DNA from: Rostratula benghalensis | Taxonomy: Eukaryota; Chordata; Aves; Charadriiformes; Rostratulidae | NCBI GenBank assembly: GCA_013399305.1 | Contig: VXAI01000181.1 | Coordinates: forward strand, 674,891-738,890 | Direction of reading: 5' to 3' | DNA: 64,000 nucleotides | Part shown: positions 38,557 to 50,539 of the stretch, piece after piece | Numbering within the stretch: position 1 is the stretch's first letter | How the letters are laid out: every line of letters begins with the position of its first letter | The notes under the pieces: generated by a model | The model's database searches: none | Told to the model about the DNA's origin: nothing | The model's input: only the letters and a program-made list of their open reading frames with translations | Position numbers and translations under genes: made by a program

Positions 38557-39391
38557 GGATCTAATGCACTTCTCTGTTTAAATCAACACAACCCGCCACT
38601 GAGAGCAACACGCACTCTTTGCTCTTCAGTGAACATACCCAGACACGTTCATTGTCTAGTATTTATTCAGACTTCATTTCTTAACCATAACACGGGCTAC
38701 TTCAACACTACGCAGGAACAAAAGTCACATTTACAAAACCCAAAGTATTAAAATCATGTAGGCGTGTAACTAGCGCTTGATTAAATGCCTCTTGCATGGC
38801 AAAAGACAACCACACAAGTAAAATGGGATTTCAGTTTATCCTCTACCTGCCTCTAAATTACATTAATTAACTGAAACCATGACCTTGATATTTCCATTAC
38901 AGCACTGTTTTACAAGTGAACACAAAAGCATGAATTCATCCAGGTATATCTTTATTTTTATGAAAGCACTGCTTTGCAATCAGTAACAAGATCTCACCGC
39001 TCTACTTCAGCCTGACCTCAAAAGAAAACCAAACAATTTCTGTACCACTGTGCAAATTATAAAAAAAAAAACGAAGTAGCATTCCTTCCCATCATGTCTT
39101 ATTTTACAATAAAGAGGTACTTTCCTGGCATAAAAATCCCTCAACATTTGAGGCTCCCTTTAGACCATCCACATTAGGTCACTGAACCTGAACGTAAGAG
39201 TTGGGCATTAACTGACTTCATTTTCTTTTTTGTACAAATGAAAAAAAAAACAAACCAATCTATAAGCAGTGAAAAAAACCCATCAAGCTGAACATAACAC
39301 ATTCAGATCCTGTGACTGTTGGATCATGCAAAGCTGTGTTACACAGAGTTTAGCAGTGATTAATAACAGATCTGCATTTAGTTATGCTTAT

Positions 39392-39523
39392 TTATGCAAA
39401 CAACCTACAAGCAAACTATATTAACGGAGTGGTTAATAATTAAATGTAAGCACCTGTAAGAACTAATCTATCAAATGATATGAACAAACCCACATTCTTA
39501 TAAATTGAAATCTCAATTTGCAT
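39392..39523. promoter_or_regulatory. Cluster of homeodomain/POU-like motifs
   Basis: The plus strand carries TTATGCAAAC (about 39393), GTTAATAATTAAA (39432-39444; 12 of 13 positions of the HNF1 consensus GTTAATNATTAAC) and an exact octamer ATTTGCAT (39516-39523). All three are AT-rich and can arise by chance in this composition. Clustering within 130 bp is the only extra support. Confidence 0.25.
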
Positions 39524-40399
39524 AATGTAAAGAAAAAAATTCTCCATCTGAAAAAGTCTCAGCTTGTTTTATTTCAAGCAAGAAAGGCCTTTCCAAGTTA
39601 TTCTGGAAATTGCATAGTTCTTATCACTTTTCTTTTTACTTCAAAAAGAAAATGAGGAAAAGTACAAGTAGTAACTCTGCTATCATCTCCAGTACTATTT
39701 GGAAAAATATTAGCTAAAAAGGTTTAAAACAATGTCATTCCTCATTTGAAGCAGCACTTTAAGATACTGCCTTTAAAAACCAGTAGATTTTGTCCCTTTG
39801 GCGCAACATCAGCAAAAGCCCCACTGTGTGACATTTAATACCATTTCCATCTTGATAGAGACAGGCAGAGAATTCTGCCATTCTGTCACGTCAAGCTTCA
39901 CAGTTAAAGCCCATTGGAAAAAGCACTCGGAGAGGCTATGAGCACAGCCTTGAGTTTTTATTTGAAAGTCACTTGAATTACACGTGCTCGCCAGTTCCTT
40001 CCACGGCGCTGCGCTCCTCACAGGATTCATCAAATCAATGAGCTCCCTGGGAAGGAATCAAGTTATGAATCAACGCGACAAACAGGGACTGTCCTAGCAG
40101 GCTCGAGAGATCTCATCCCTGCCAGTATCCCTGTTATTGGTACATCTGGGCAGGAAGCACAATGCTCCTGACTCCCCGCGAGCAGTAAAGCCCAGACAGG
40201 GCTGCAAAGATAAACAGGGCTTTTGAGCAGGCACTCACTTTGATGAAGTAAGATTTATTCGCAGGAATTACTGGGGCTGCTCACAGCTTTCAGGAAGAAA
40301 ATAAAGAAAAGGAAAATACATAGGCTGCTGGAGTGAGACTAATGATGATATATGCTTGACGTTAAAACTGCTAAAACCAGGCGGCACGTTGGTGAATTG

Positions 40400-40560
40400 T
40401 GTCATGTGCCTGGGAGTCTGGGCACTGGGTTTCGAGCCAGGAACCTCTAAAATTTCTCGTGCGGCTTTTAACAATAACTTCTTTTGTTGCCCTTGCCAAG
40501 CCATTGCTCCACTTCTTCTGCAGGGAGAAGCAGCCAGGGCTTAGCTACCATTCGGAGGCT
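40400..40560 (+). mobile_element. Possible MIR-like SINE remnant (+)
   Basis: The order of GGGAGTCTGGGCACTGGGTT (about 40411), a decayed middle and TTGCCCTTGCCAAGCCATTG (about 40487) resembles the core of MIR-type SINEs in amniotes ('...agccaggagt ... ctctgccact ... ccttgggcaagtcactt...'). Many positions differ, and no MIR 3' tail is visible. Low confidence. Confidence 0.35.
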
Positions 40561-40980
40561 GTGAGCTCCAATAGTATTTGCAATGTGCTTTGAGAACTGC
40601 AGTCTTGCCATGCAAGTTCTTTGAATTATTATTGATGAAACCAGCCTTGCAGACGGACAAGTGGCAGGGACGTCTGGACACAGGCAGGAAGAACAGACCC
40701 AAGTGCCATGACTTTTCACCCAACTTATCTGACACAAGCACAGCTTAAAAACCACCACTCTCTGCTCATTTAACTCAATGCTCATGTTCATCTTCCTGCT
40801 CGTTTATCCCTTATATCCATTGTTTTCTTCTGGAAAATAAACAGCAGAGGAAAAAGCTGTGGTAGGCAGGGAATGTGACACAACCTCCACAATCCAGGAG
40901 ACCATTTTATTGAACAGGCAAAGAGAAATGAGTCTGCAGCTGAGTGACTTCACTTAAAGCAATGAAGAGCCACCACTTAC

Positions 40981-41033
40981 CCTGCAGATATGGTCTTCAT
41001 CAGCAGGTCCAACAAAAACAAGCAGGACAATCA
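40981..41033 (-). other. Splice-flanked 53-nt segment, candidate exon
   Basis: On the minus strand, a pyrimidine-rich tract ending CTCTTCTCCAG (41034-41044) precedes a 53-nt segment. The segment ends AGG followed by a perfect GTAAGT donor (40975-40980). One frame is open throughout and ends GPADEDHICR. Both splice signals are strong, but the segment is short, not a multiple of three, and codes for nothing I recognise. Pseudo-exons of this quality occur by chance. Confidence 0.15.
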
Positions 41034-41815
41034 CTGGAGAAGAGATGAGGATCCTCACCTTTTCACAAAGGGAAATCTAACAAACTTCTACTTTCTGCAG
41101 CTTTATCTCCACTGTTTTAAGTATGGCAACTCCTACTCTGTAGATCTTCTCAAGGCTGCTGCACAGAGCAGAGCTGAGGTCATAATGGAGACATTGCCTC
41201 TTCCCTCCCTACAGCTTAAAGCAGGATCAGCTGCACCACAAGTGGCTGAACATCCTTAAATACCATGAATAACAGCAATTCCACAACAGTTAAACCATCA
41301 ACTAACTAATGGTTTGGTCTGTATGTCCCTTGTTGCTGTTTAAGACCATTGCTAGTCCTTCCTAATGTCAGTGAGCAAGAACAATTACAGCCTTCCTTTT
41401 TGTGGCAGTAACATATTGGAAGCACATTATCAAGCCTGCCCGCTCACGTCTGCATGTAATAAATTAAATTTAATAACAACTGTTTCATTGTTCAGTTCTC
41501 TGCTTTTGCCCTCAGTCACAGAGACTGGGGTTTACAAAGATGTGCCACAACAACAGAAAGGCACAGCCTGAGTGGTCCTCGCTTTTCTTCTCCAGGTGGC
41601 AAATGCCAGACACTGAGCTTTCCTTCAATAACGTAACACAGCAGAGCCTGGAAGCCCAGCACCAGACCTGAAGCAAAGTCCAGATACTTCTGCCAGGCCA
41701 AGAATCACAGATATAACACAAATAGCCCAATTCCACTGCCTTCTGAGGAGAGGGGAGCAGCCCACTTTCCGCAGTAAGCCCTTCGCTCTGATTTCAGCCC
41801 TCCTACAGGATAACC

Positions 41816-42038
41816 ACAGAACCATAGAATGGTTAGAGTTGGAAGGGACCTTAAAGATCATTGAGTTCCAACCCCCTGCCCTGGGCAGGGACACCTCCCA
41901 CCAGACCAGGTGGCTCCAAGCACCCTCCAGCCTGGCCTTGAACCCCTCCAGGGATGGGGCAACCACAGCTTCTTGAGGCAACCTGGGCCAGGCTCTCACC
42001 ACCCTCACAGCCAACAAGTTCTTCCTAAAATATTTCTC
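41816..42038 (-). mobile_element. CR1 LINE 3' end (-), arm of an inverted pair
   Basis: A minus-strand CR1 3' end of about 220 bp. It has the tail ACAGAACCATAGAATGGTTA (from 41816), AGTTGGAAGGGACCTTAAAG, CCCCCTGCCCTGGGCAGGGA (41872-41891, a CR1 3' hairpin palindrome), CACCTCCCACCAGACCAGGT and CTTGAACCCCTCCAGGGATG (about 41937), ending at TTCTTCCTAAAATAT. It is nearly the reverse complement of the 3' part of the 38.1 kb copy, so it is the same subfamily and probably of similar age. Confidence 0.93.
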
Positions 42039-45000
42039 CCATAAATCTTCCTGCTGAACATATCACCATGTGCACAGCTCCTGCTGTGAAGGAGGTGCAG
42101 GGGCTGAACATTTGGCAGAGCATCTTTAGAGAAAGGTACACAATCTGAACATCTGAGAAAGCAGGGCCAAACATTCATTACACCCTGAAACACCTCAAAA
42201 GTGTGTGTATGTTTTTTCTTAATCAAACTGCAATTATTTAAAAATATTTTCCATCTCTACCCCCTCCTCCATGACTCATTCTGACTGACTCCAGCAGCAA
42301 CAGCTGCTTCGTCTTACCTTATTCGAGAAACAAAACCCAAATGAAACAAAAAAACCAATCCCAGTACCCCCAAACTCCGTCCTGGGGCAATTCCACCAGT
42401 GCAACTGTGGAGACAAAGTATGAAATCTCAGACCTGAAAGTTCTGCATGCACTTCAGTGCCATCCAGATTTCACCTCTCCTAGACTTAACAGCTGTGCAA
42501 CGTGTGCATAACATGTCACCATGATATTGGTCCAGACTCCACATGCTTCAAAACAGAAGATTTATAAGGTAAAATGCCCATGTAAGCCAGCAAAAAGAAA
42601 ACAGACCTCTTATTTGCTCATTTTAATACCAACCTGAAGGAATTACAGGCTTTTTTTTTTTTCCAAAAAGCAGCTGTGGAGAAGCAGAACAAACTACATA
42701 TTATCTCAAAAAACCAAAGGCTTCTACCATGGAGGCCTTCAGTCAGGTGTCTCCCTGTCTCCTCTCTTCTCACCCAGATAACAGCAGAGAGAAACTACAA
42801 CTAGAAAATAGAAGTCTGCGTTAAATCATTTCCCAAATTAAATATGTTGTAATTAAAAAAAAAAAAAAAAAAGGAGAAAAGAGAGTAACTAGAGAAGGCT
42901 TGAGCCAGTTCACTCTGCAAAGACAGGTTGAATCTTTACCCCAGCCCATGCTGTAAACAGGGCACCTCATCACTAGGATATGACTTTGATTCCAGGTCCC
43001 CACACGGGTGTCACCAGCCACAGAAACCAGTGCCTCAGCCGTGCCAGTGCAATGGGCTGGCAGACTCAAGATGGCAGTTTGATTTTTGTGGCTGTTGTTA
43101 TTCCCTTTTAATCATCAGGCAGACAGCATCCAAAAGCTGCTACCTCAAGTGTGTAAACAATACGTGTTCTGATTCCACCCTGATTTCTTAGAGATCTCTA
43201 CCCTTGCACACGAAGAAAGAGAAACCCAAACAGCACGCCATCGACGTTACCCCTTAATTAGTATTAGCAAGGGAGAAAACTTTAGCTAATACTGTTATAA
43301 TTACAAGACAAAAAGCAACGCCTCAGTATTACCAGCCCACCAGAAACAGAACCACCACGTTAAAGCAACACTCTGCTACCTCCTGGAGGGGCCCGAACAA
43401 TGGCCGCATTGTTCAGCGGCCTCATCTCTGCTGAAGGCCACCCACATCTTCCCTACTCCAGGGAGAAGTCAAAAATCTTCCAGCTCAATAGTCATCCAGT
43501 CAGAGGAGAAAGCATCTTTACAAGGCTTGTTCATTTTTCTTGGACAAGAAGGGAGTTCAGCCTTTGCCTTCAAGCCAACTCCCCGAAAGGGAAGGGAATG
43601 AGTTTGAAGTTCCTGAAGATGGACATGCCTCCAATGCTCAGGCATTTTGTATCACACAAGATTGATTTCCTCCAAGTACAAGAGGCCTGGGGTGAAAACG
43701 ATCCTTCACAGCCTCGTGGCTGGGAGCCAGCCTCAGACTGAAAACACAAAGAACGCATCGTGCTTGCCTCAAGATGTCAGGAGCTTTTGATAAATTAAAA
43801 TTCATTTTGGTAAATGAAAAATTCCTGGAATCTTTTGTTCATGCTAACATGTGCGGTAATGGTTCAAAATTAAATAAATTACACAAAAACAAGTTACAAA
43901 TGAGTCAGTCCTCCCAAAAATTGTACAAGCTCCCATTTTTTAAAAGTTTAGAATGTTATATTACTTTCTATCAGGCCTGTTATGAGGAAGGAAAACTAAA
44001 TGCAACCAACCCCTAAAAGTGCTGGAGAAAGGGAAAGGGGGAGGAAAGCAGCAGAAATAAGCTAATTTGCCAAAGGTGAAGTCCAAACAAGCTCTGTCCA
44101 AAACCAGCTGTGTCTCTGAGTACACAGCACCAAATACTTGCCAGGAGGTGGGGACAATGCTGTGAGGGACAGAGTAGATCCCCCAGTGCACAAGCATATC
44201 CTATGAAGTTTTAAGAGTTTTCAGGATTCACCTATGGACCAGAAGAGATTCTGGAAATAAGAGCTGCCAGATGTCCCAGTATAAATCAGGTTTTATTAAT
44301 ATTTCTCCTGGTGTCCCATTAACCTTATCAGTATTTCCCCATATGTCATCTGGCAACATTCTCAGGATGCCCAGTAAAACCAGGAGACACATGTTAACTG
44401 CAGAAAAGAACAAGGGAGAAACCCTCAAAAGCTTCAATCTGACTCCCCCAGCTTGCCATGCCTGGAACAGAGGAAGGAGAACAAGGAGACAAAGAAAAAC
44501 AGCTTGGATGTAAAATAAGGAGAGAAAGAGCAAAGGCAGCCCAGATGGATGAGGCAGCCCAGACCCTTCACGTTGCTCTAGAAGAGGACAGCACATGAAT
44601 CAGGGCTTGTCCAGGTGTGTATGGGAGGAAAGGAACAAGAAATATATTATTTTCTCATGCTTACTTCAAGATAAAATTTTCTGTAGCCTAAAATAGCCAC
44701 TCCTGCTGACACGTACTCAAAGACACTGCAAACCAATCTACTGATACTGCTCATCTGGAAGGGATGAGCTTTTGTCACAGACGTGGGGCCACACTTCATA
44801 CGATGCTGCGGGGCTGCACTGCATCACAGCATGGGACCCAAACTGCCTTCATCACAGCAGGAGACACACAAGACTTGCTTGGGGCCAGCCATACACAAGT
44901 ATCTGCTGCTATCAAACAAATTCACTTGGTTTTGTATTAAAAAATAACCACCTCCATCTAATCAGTAAGCCCCTCAGAAGAAAGCTTTTTTCCTTTTTTT

Positions 45001-46867
45001 TTTTTTTTTTTTTTCAAAGAGAATATTTACAACAGGTATCAGGGAAATTTAATCAGCCTTTAGAAAGTATTTAGGTATAAAGAGGTGCATAGAGTCATTG
45101 CTGTCTCCAGCCCACAGTAGAAATAAGATATTTCTTGAGAGCTGAAAGGGCTATAGTTTATCATGTCCATTGAACACCTGCCTCCACTTAACCCTTTGGG
45201 GACTTTCTGCTTCAGCTGGTCTTTTCAATGGGGTTAGTAGATCAACAGGGCTCTAAATTCTTCAGAAACTGCTTTCCCCCTGCCTCTTTTCAACATCATC
45301 TTACCAGACAGTCTTTCAACACGGGGTCTCCATCCTTATGATTTTCCAAAAGACTCCAACTGAGGGATCACAGAAAGTCAGGACAAGGCAGTTTTGTTTC
45401 TGCCAAGTATCTGAGCTCAGATACCCCCCGTTCACGATGTCAGTCAGTTGTCTGGGGTAGGTCAAGAGTGACTCCTACATCCAGATCCAATATACATTTT
45501 TACAGAGCATCTGTCTTCCTGCCCTGCTCACAGAGGCAAAATGCTCCTGCGCCTTCGTGTTCCGCACAGTGTTCCATATCCAGGCACAGACAGGCAAAAT
45601 CCTTGCATTATTTAAATTTAGCAATCCCCCCAGCAGTGTATTTCCAATACACAGACAATTCATCCTCATCTCTATAGGTATTTAAAATTTATAGCAAATT
45701 TCTTTGTATACTTTTGTTTAAAAAAATGTTCAAAAGCAAAATGTATACTGAGAAAAAAGTGAAACATCTCAAAGGAAAATGAGCTTGGGGCCTCATTAAC
45801 AATAAAGTCAAATTTTGTTCTCATTTATTGGAATGTTAACATAAAATACCTGAAGTGAAAAAGCAGCGCTCAGACTACAGCAAGAAGCTGACAGCAGAAA
45901 TTAAGTCCTCTCCTTTCACTGTTTACAGAGAGCACCACAGTATCATAGGTGCTTTAAAGAGAGATAAAAATGGCATTCATCCTAATCAAAACTTCTAAAG
46001 AAAACCCAAGATAAGATTAACTCAGTAGCACTATCTGAGCAGACAAGCCTAAGTGTGCTCTATTTATTCACATACGCTATTCTGAAACATATTGAATGTT
46101 CTCAGTTGTAAATAGCAAAGCTTCTCTCCCCCAAACAGTCTGTTTCAATAAGACCAGCATTGTAACAGGTTTTTTATTTTTTTTTTTTATTTTTTTGAAG
46201 GCTAAATGCCATAGAGTCAGAATTGGAAGAAGGATGGAGTTGCAAACGTTTGTCTTTTTTAGTGCCGAGCGCTACAGAAAGCTGGCATCAAAAGTACAAT
46301 AGAAAACAGAGTTTGGTGGGAAGTTCAGATGCTTGACTACCCTGGCTCTGAATAGAGCAGAAAAATTCTATTAGTTCCCTGCTGTTCCAGCCAGGCGAGG
46401 GGTCAGTTCCCCGCCAGCAGCCAGGAGACTTTTCCAGGGTTATCAGCCTTAACCCCCTTCGTGCTGCTCCGCCAGAGCTGCCGCCGAGAGAAAACACAGG
46501 CTGCTGCCTGCCAAGGAGCCCTGCCAAGGAGCTCTGCCGCCTTCCAAAATTAAGTTCCAAACCCTGTAACGTGTGCAGAGCAATTATTTTAAAATATGGG
46601 TTAATGTGCATATCCCCAGTCCCGCGCCCAGAAAGCAGGCCATTATCTGGCAGCCCTTGCAATTACATTAACCGCAGAAAGCGTGAAAATTTGTGTCACA
46701 GAGAAAGACGACCGGGATTTCTACTCTGCGTTGACAGAATAAGAGCAGCTTATAACTACTTGGAAATAATTCATTGCTTTTTCGTTGGGGAACAGGACAT
46801 GTAAAACACCAAGTGCTCAAAACAAGAGCAGTTAACCCAAACTACATCCAAAAATTGTTTCAAGCAC
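42039..46867. other. Unique AT-rich non-coding DNA
   Basis: No repeat family or gene is recognised over 4.8 kb. An A18 run lies at 42855-42872, a T21 run at 44994-45014 and a T-rich patch at about 46170-46196. Frames up to 124 codons lack domains. The 46288-46662 minus frame lies in a GC-richer patch. Confidence 0.6.
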
Positions 46868-47399
46868 GCCCTGTGGAGCACTGTGTCCAGTTTTGGGCTC
46901 CTTACCACACACACAAAAAAAGAAGGCATTGAGGGGTTGGAGCAGGTCCCGAGGAGGGCAATGGATCTGGGGAAGGATCTGGAGAGTAAGCTTTATGAGG
47001 AGCAGCTGAGGGAGCTGGGGGTGTTCAGCCTGGAGAAAAGGAGGCCAAGGGGAGACCTTCTCTCTCTCTCCAACTCCCTGAAAGGAGGGGGTAGCCGGGG
47101 GGGGTCGGTCTCTTCTCCCAAGGAACAGGCCATGGGACAAGAGGGAACGGCCTCAAGTTGTGCCAGGGGAGGTTTAGGATGGGTATCAGGAAAAATATTT
47201 ACACTGCAAGGGTTATTAAGCCTTGGAATGGACTGCCCAGGGAAGTGGTGGAGGCACCATCCCTGGAGGGATTCAAAGACAGGTTGACATAGTGCTTAGT
47301 GACATGGTTTAGTGATGGGTGGTTGTTTTTTATGAGAGTTAGGTTGATGGCTGGACTTGATGATCTTAAAGGTCCCTTCCAACCCAGACAATTCTATGG
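46868..47399 (+). mobile_element. CR1 LINE 3' fragment (+)
   Basis: A plus-strand CR1 copy. It enters at GAGCACTGTGTCCAGTTTTG (about 46876), then GAGGGCAATGGATCTGGGG, GTGTTCAGCCTGGAGAAAAG (about 47021), a diagnostic segment with GGTCTCTTCTCCCAAGGAAC (about 47106), GGATGGGTATCAGGAAAAAT and CATCCCTGGAGGGATTCAAA (about 47259). It ends GGTCCCTTCCAACCCAGACAATTCTATGG. It is the same subfamily as the 3.5 kb copy and similar over roughly 400 bp. It keeps the 'gttaggttgatggctggactt' block that links it to the 9.0 and 11.6 kb tails. The 134-codon frame within it (46883-47287) is not a gene. Confidence 0.94.
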
Positions 47400-48384
47400 A
47401 GAAAGAGGGTGATCCTGCTGCACTTTAGAGTATTGCTCAACTGATTAAAAAAAATGTAAAATGCCGCATTATACTAACACTAACTCATGTCTGTGGTTAT
47501 GTTTAACCACACCTCATCATTTTTTTCTATGTCCCATCAGAGTTGAATCAAGTCCCTGCCATTTTAGCAACGGTGTCAGAGAAAGTACCTGCTCAAAGTT
47601 CTGCTGGGCTGCTTGGGATTTTTTCAAGGCTACATCCCTGTGACTGGTGGGATGGGGTTACATGTCCCACCTGGGACACGGCCACGTGCTATAGGAGAGC
47701 CATGTCTGAATGACTCTCCTATACAATTAGCTACAATTAGAGCAGGCAAGATTATTGGTTTCCTCACCTGAGAACTTTCTTTCTTTATTGATGTGCTTCT
47801 TTAAGAAATAAGTTGCTGTAAATTCAGTATTTCCAACTACAATCAGATTTAAAAAAAAAATATAATAATAATCAGGCAGTAAGATGTAAATGCAAACAAT
47901 TTGTCTACTGAATGTGTGAATGAGGATTTCTTATCTAATTAGAGAAATCTGAACTGGGGTTCAGTTTGAGCCCCATCCAGAAAGGGAATGGAGTTGAGCC
48001 CCTTGGCCCTTGATGATGATGACAGTGGGAAGTGGCAGCGGGGTTTTGTGTCCCCTTACATTTTTTCTACCATGCCAGAAATACCTCATGGCTTCAAATG
48101 TTTTGACAGTGAAACACTGCTTGGGCAAATTTACGTTACAAGGCAAAAATAAGGGGTTGGAAGTACAGAACTGGCTGGAGAACGACAGCAGTGGGAATGG
48201 TGGGAGTCTGTGTGGTCTTTGGGGTTTTGACACCAAAAATTCAGTATCTAGCATGAATCCAGTGCAACCAGCAGCTTCCACTATGCCAGTAGAGACATCC
48301 CCCAACAGTTCTCCCACCCCTCCAGGCTCCATGAGAGTGGTCTGGAGGTGACAGTACTTGTCTGAGAACGGAGAGCTCAAGGTT
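47400..48384. other. Unique non-coding DNA
   Basis: Plus (113 codons, 48010-48351) and minus (154 codons, 47961-48425) frames overlap. Neither has a recognised domain, and the second runs into the SINE that follows, so both are probably chance. Confidence 0.55.
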
Positions 48385-48580
48385 TGAACTTGCACAGCTA
48401 TCTTTGTCCATGTCATGCTAGACAAAGGTATTTAGCCTTGTCTGTGTCACCATTTCCCAACTGTACAATGGGAATAGCAGTTTTTGCCTACCTCAGACGG
48501 AATGTAATGAGGAAAACAATGTCAAGGATTGTATGGCTTTGGGGTATCTGCAATGATAGGAACTGTATAAGTACCAGAAG
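48385..48580 (+). mobile_element. MIR-like ancient SINE (+)
   Basis: The sequence follows the MIR-type SINE 3' half in order: a decayed 'cttgggcaagtcacttaacc' segment, then CCTTGTCTGTGTCACCATTT (about 48437), CCCAACTGTACAATGGGAAT (about 48457), TTTTTGCCTACCTCAGACGG, AATGTAATGAGGAAAACAAT and CTTTGGGGTATCTGCAATGA. It ends at GGAACTGTATAAGTACCAGA, resembling the 'aaggcgctatataagtac' tail known from reptile and bird copies. It is heavily mutated, so it is old and predates modern birds. The family call is by pattern, not alignment. Confidence 0.65.
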
Positions 48581-50539
48581 GCAGGAAAAAAACTGTGTCT
48601 CAACCCAAAACCAGCATGGAAATCCCTTCACAGTGCTCTGAAGGACATCACAGGTTCCGTTCAGCAGCAGTACTCAAGAAAATGGATGATCACTAACACT
48701 ATTCATCCCTCCTCACACCGCCAGCAAACAAATACCCGCACAGAAAGAGAACTACCCCTGAACAGCGCTTCCTTTTTAGGCTGAAACGCCAAACAGACCC
48801 TCACTTTAGTAAAAATTTTGGCATCCCAATGCACCACTGCATGGTCCAGTGTAGAGTTTTATTTCTTCCCCTGAAGGAAAGAGCCCAAGTCCCAGCTGGG
48901 GGGATGCACACACAGAGCCCCCCCCCGAGAAGGATGCTCCCCCAAGGGAGAGAAGAAACGAGTCTGCTGTGCCCATTTAAAATACTTTCTTCCTCCACTT
49001 CATACTCAGTTACAACACTCTAAGCACATGTTTAATGCTCAAATGTGTCTTTCCAATGGAAAAACACATTTAGAAAGGCTTAAATGGCTGCAGGAAAGAA
49101 TTTGCATCCAGGAGAGGATCCAAAATGGTGGCCACAAATCTGCCCTGTGGATTTTGGGCAAGGGAGTAGAGGAGTTGAAGCCATCTCTGCTTCTCTGCAG
49201 CTGCAGCATGCTGTGCAGCGACTGAAAAAGTGTCTTCCCACTTACCACAGAAATAAGTAGGAAAGCATCTGTGGTGCCAAAGCTCAGAGAATGACAAAGA
49301 AACCAACAAAACTCAACCAAAAAAAAAAAAATCAGTTGCTATTTTTCCAAACAATTCTAGGAATACAAATATGGTTTTATAGATTTAAGCAATTTTTCTT
49401 AATGAGAAAGAAAAAAAAAAGAGTTCTCTAATATCAAAGACTTGTATAAACTTCAACAAAAGCTATGTTCAAAGAGGAAAACTTTAAATACCTAAGAAAC
49501 AGATTTTTATGCCAACAAGCTAAGTGGCAGGCAGGCTGCCACGTGCCAGCGAAAGGGATCCACTCCCATAGCTGTGAAGAACTTGCTCCATTGTTTAAGC
49601 CACTGATTTGCTGAGATAAGAGAACTGTGACAGCAAAAGGCCCGGCAACTTTTCCTCCTGTGTGGTACCCACATCTAGGCAGAGGCACACCACCAGCTAT
49701 TATTCTGTTAACTACATATGGCAGGGAAACGAAGGAAGAAAAACACAATATGCCACAATTCTTTCCCACAGAGACTTAGCAGTATCAGGGGATCATACTG
49801 TGTTATTTAAATTTCTGAGACTAAAAATACTGCTCTTTATTGCTCTGGAATGTAAAGACTAAGAGAAGCTACACAATCTGAGGTGACAAACAGAAGGATG
49901 TATCGCTGTTCCTCCCTGTGACCTGAATTTGGTATGCATTATTTTTTCTGCAGACCTTTTTCCCTTAGTAAAACAAACAAACAAACAAGGAAGCACATGC
50001 TACTAATTGTAGTTACATTACACATTATCAACCAAATCTATATTTGGGGTTCTATCAAGACCACCAACAAGGCTCACGTTACAGGCACTTTGCATTAAGT
50101 AGAGAAACAACAAAAAAAACAGAAAAATCTTGCAACTTTAGTTTCAGATGAAGGTTAAAAATATGTTTATGAAAATCCAGGAGGGGTAAAAAGATCCATT
50201 CCCATCTGCAAAGGGAGATCTCTTTTAATTTCCTATTAAAAACTACTCTCTAAGCCAGCGTTCACAGGCAGCAGTCTGAGATAATTAAAGAACGATGGTG
50301 AATGTGGTGCCACTACGCGTCCCCCTCCTCCCATCTAGGAGACCTGAAAAATCTGCACAGGCATTTAAACACAACTGAGATCACAGAAACAGAAGCAACA
50401 TCTTCAGTCCATCGAGGTCTGATCCAGAGGGAGCTGAAAGGCTCCCATTGACTCCCCAAGGCGCTGGACCAACCTGCACATCCCCATCCACTGCCAAGGA
50501 GGAACCGCTGCCAGAAATCTATTCCCCCTGTAGCTCTGC
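48581..50539. other. Unique non-coding DNA
   Basis: No repeat family or gene is recognised. A12-type runs lie near 49319-49331 and 49410-49420. Frames up to 111 codons have no domains. Confidence 0.6.

Larger units (their letters stand above)
38557..41815. other. Unique AT-rich DNA; possible regulatory motifs
   Basis: No gene is recognised. It contains an HNF1-like and octamer-like motif cluster (39392-39523), a possible MIR remnant (40400-40560) and a splice-flanked minus-strand segment (40981-41033), listed separately. Together with its flanking CR1 copies it forms the loop of an inverted repeat. Confidence 0.5.

Noticed and set aside
46883..47287. 134-codon plus-strand open frame
   Set aside because: Entirely within a 5'-truncated CR1 copy, in a part of the element that does not code for its proteins.
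47961..48425. 154-codon minus-strand open frame
   Set aside because: It starts inside the MIR-like SINE, overlaps a plus frame and has no domain.
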